A stretch of 21,735 bases of DNA from assembly GCA_002307035.1 (NCBI GenBank), contig DBTL01000028.1, positions 1 to 21,735 on the forward strand, in the 5' to 3' direction. The DNA is from Bacteroides sp. UBA1317. Lineage in GTDB: Bacteria > Bacteroidota > Bacteroidia > Bacteroidales > Bacteroidaceae. A program made the translations under genes and the position numbers. The notes under the pieces are model-generated. The model had not been told where the DNA came from, did not search any database, and worked only from the letters and a program-made list of their open reading frames with translations. Positions 20,456-21,735 of this stretch are shown piece by piece; position 1 is the stretch's first letter, and each line of letters begins with the position of its first letter.

Positions 20456-21640
20456 ATGAGACGATTAGCAACAATTACTTTTTTGACCATAGGACTTTTT
20501 GTTTTCGGACAAAATCTAAAAACAATAAGACCTGAAATTGGGTCTAGCAATAACTTCTCCAAAAAACAACAAGTTGTTTGGCAAAACATTCTTGACAAGT
20601 ATTCAAAAATTAACTCAGGCGATTTAGGTTACGAAGAACTATCAAAAAGCGACAAAGCACTTATTGATAGTTTAGAAATGGGATATGGCCCTCTGACAGA
20701 AGGCCCAGGTTGTAGTTGGTATTGTGGTGGTGAAATGTATAAAGTGAGTTCCAATTCATATCTAAGTAATCAGGGGAGCATTAATTACAAACCTGACAAC
20801 ATTCACGATTTTGATTTATTTACGTCTTGGATTCCAGATACGGCTGGCGGTGTAATCGGAAAGAAAATCAATTTTCATTTTAAACCACTTTCACCAAGAG
20901 TGAATAAAATAATTGTTTATAATGGTTATTTAAAGAATTATGAATTATTTAAATCAAATTCAAGAGTAAAAACCTTTAGACTACTGGTGAATAGTAAACC
21001 TTATGCACTATTGGAGTTACGTGACACTACGGCTTCTCAGATATTTACGATAGCACCACTTCAATCAAAGGAAAAGAAAAAAGATTTAATCTTAACCCTT
21101 GAAATCATTGAGATTTATAAAGGATCTAAATACTCAGATGTTGCAATAAGTGAGATAAATTTTGATGGACTTGACGTTCATTGCTTTGGGGCTGGAACTC
21201 TAATTGCAATGGCAGATAATTCAACAAGACCTATTGAACAGATCAAAAAAGGAGACAAAGTCAAAACATACAACTTTCAGACTAAAAAATCAGCAAATGC
21301 GTATGTTACAAAAACAATAAATCGCAAACACACAAACCTTTTCAAGTTAGTTTTCAAAGACCGTGAAATAATATCAACTGACGACCACCCGTTTTGGTCA
21401 GAAAAGAAGAAATGGGCTTCATTGAATCCACAAAAATCGAATTCAAATTATGAACAAACAAAAGAAATCTCAAAATTGCAAATTGGTGACAAGGTCTTTA
21501 TTCCGTCTGAGAATATATTTACAGAACTGAACTCAATTGAAAAACTTAATAGTGGACTGCAAACTTATACAATTGAATTGAGAACAAGCGACAACTTTAT
21601 AGCTAACGGACTTTTAGTTAAGACTGAGAAAACGAAATAA
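20456..21640 (+). CDS. Secreted NADase-type glycan-binding domain protein with C-terminal Hint domain
   Basis: A 394-residue protein. A signal peptide (MRRLATITFLTIGLFVFGQ) sends it to the periplasm or outside. Residues about 88-240 resemble the discoidin-like NADase-type glycan-binding domain (NIHDFDLFTSWIPDTAGGVI; IIVYNGYLKNYELFKSNSRV), preceded by the Cys-rich GPGCSWYCGG. From Cys243 a Hint (hedgehog/intein) domain begins: block A CFGAGTLIAMADNSTRPIEQ with KKGDKV, block B Thr308/His311 in STDDHPFW, and a final TSDNFIANGLLV. The canonical terminal His-Asn is replaced by Lys389-Thr390, so N-terminal thioester chemistry is possible but C-terminal splicing is not expected. It is the cargo of cassette 3. 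Partner and target are unknown; release or anchoring of the binding domain by Hint cleavage is inference. Confidence 0.72.
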   Translation: MRRLATITFLTIGLFVFGQNLKTIRPEIGSSNNFSKKQQVVWQNILDKYSKINSGDLGYEELSKSDKALIDSLEMGYGPLTEGPGCSWYCGGEMYKVSSNSYLSNQGSINYKPDNIHDFDLFTSWIPDTAGGVIGKKINFHFKPLSPRVNKIIVYNGYLKNYELFKSNSRVKTFRLLVNSKPYALLELRDTTASQIFTIAPLQSKEKKKDLILTLEIIEIYKGSKYSDVAISEINFDGLDVHCFGAGTLIAMADNSTRPIEQIKKGDKVKTYNFQTKKSANAYVTKTINRKHTNLFKLVFKDREIISTDDHPFWSEKKKWASLNPQKSNSNYEQTKEISKLQIGDKVFIPSENIFTELNSIEKLNSGLQTYTIELRTSDNFIANGLLVKTEKTK

Positions 21641-21653
21641 ACGAAGAAGAAAC

Positions 21654-21735
21654 GACCCGCTAACACACGCCTATATTCACCTCTGGCTGACGTGCATTTC
21701 GCAGTCTTTCCTCCCGCTTTCACTTTTTCGCTTTG
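21654..21735 (+). repeat. attC-like site closing cassette 3 (cut by window end)
   Basis: The element begins with CCCGCTAAC, complementary to the cassette start, and shares with the site at 18098 the strings TAACACACGCCTAT (21661-21674), CTGACGTGCATTT (21687-21699), GCAG and CTCCCGC. The right half is outside the window. Confidence 0.6.

Larger units (their letters stand above)
20432..21735 (+). mobile_element. Putative gene cassette 3 (GTTAGCGGG / CCCGCTAAC ends), right end beyond window
   Basis: The start GTTAGCGGG (20431-20439) has its exact complement CCCGCTAAC at 21656-21664, 16 bp after the only gene's stop. The gene starts 25 bp after the core. The unit interrupts the Crp/Fnr gene. The trailing element runs past the right edge, so the final core is not seen. 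Confidence 0.65.

Noticed and set aside
16460..21735. Insertion sequence or classical integron
   Set aside because: No transposase, integrase gene or IS-like terminal inverted repeats with target duplications are visible. The cassette reading rests only on the paired ends and the shared element.

Overview
The window reads as chromosomal DNA of a Bacteroidales bacterium, most likely Bacteroides or a close relative. Several promoters fit the Bacteroidota -7 consensus TAnnTTTG, with no classical -35/-10. The protein set fits too: a TonB-dependent receptor with an N-terminal carboxypeptidase-like repeat, an HU protein with a C-terminal extension, a fused PutA, a zinc-motif ROK regulator and a plasmid pRiA4b ORF-3 family protein. 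This is judged from protein families and promoter style, not from a database match.

Positions 1-16019 look like ordinary backbone. In order they hold: the 5' end of a Tat-exported protein divergent from a ROK regulator; a LysR regulator divergent from an mdaB-like quinone reductase and an aldo-keto reductase (a probable redox-stress module); tcdA (tRNA ct6A formation); a HicAB toxin-antitoxin pair with two operator-like palindromes; a 1143-residue PutA behind a long leader; a small GNAT-like protein; a probable operon of a TonB-dependent receptor and an exported class I amidotransferase-like hydrolase; then an HU-type protein behind a repeat-rich leader, followed by an AlbA_2/HATPase regulator whose linker is coded by 11-bp tandem repeats.

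From about 16020 to the end the DNA is visibly AT-richer, mosaic and contains broken genes. A HigA-like antitoxin is cut short (16027-16266) and a Crp/Fnr regulator is cut at about 20393. Between and after them lie three units built alike. Each starts with GTT plus a unit-specific sequence, has its first ATG 25-30 bp later on the + strand, and ends with the exact reverse complement of its own start: GTTAGCAGCA/TGCTGCTAAC, GTTGGGCATAATTAT/ATAATTATGCCCAAC and GTTAGCGGG/CCCGCTAAC. Two of the ends continue into a shared roughly 100-bp element. This is the covariation expected of integron gene cassettes and their attC sites, but no integrase is in the window. The cargo is: a DUF4365 nuclease-like protein with an overlapping unknown partner; a TIR/deoxyribosyltransferase-like protein; and a secreted protein with a predicted NADase-type glycan-binding domain fused to a Hint autoprocessing domain. 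Cassette 3 interrupts the Crp/Fnr gene. The cassette set is the best candidate for an under-described system here; its defence or effector role is inference.
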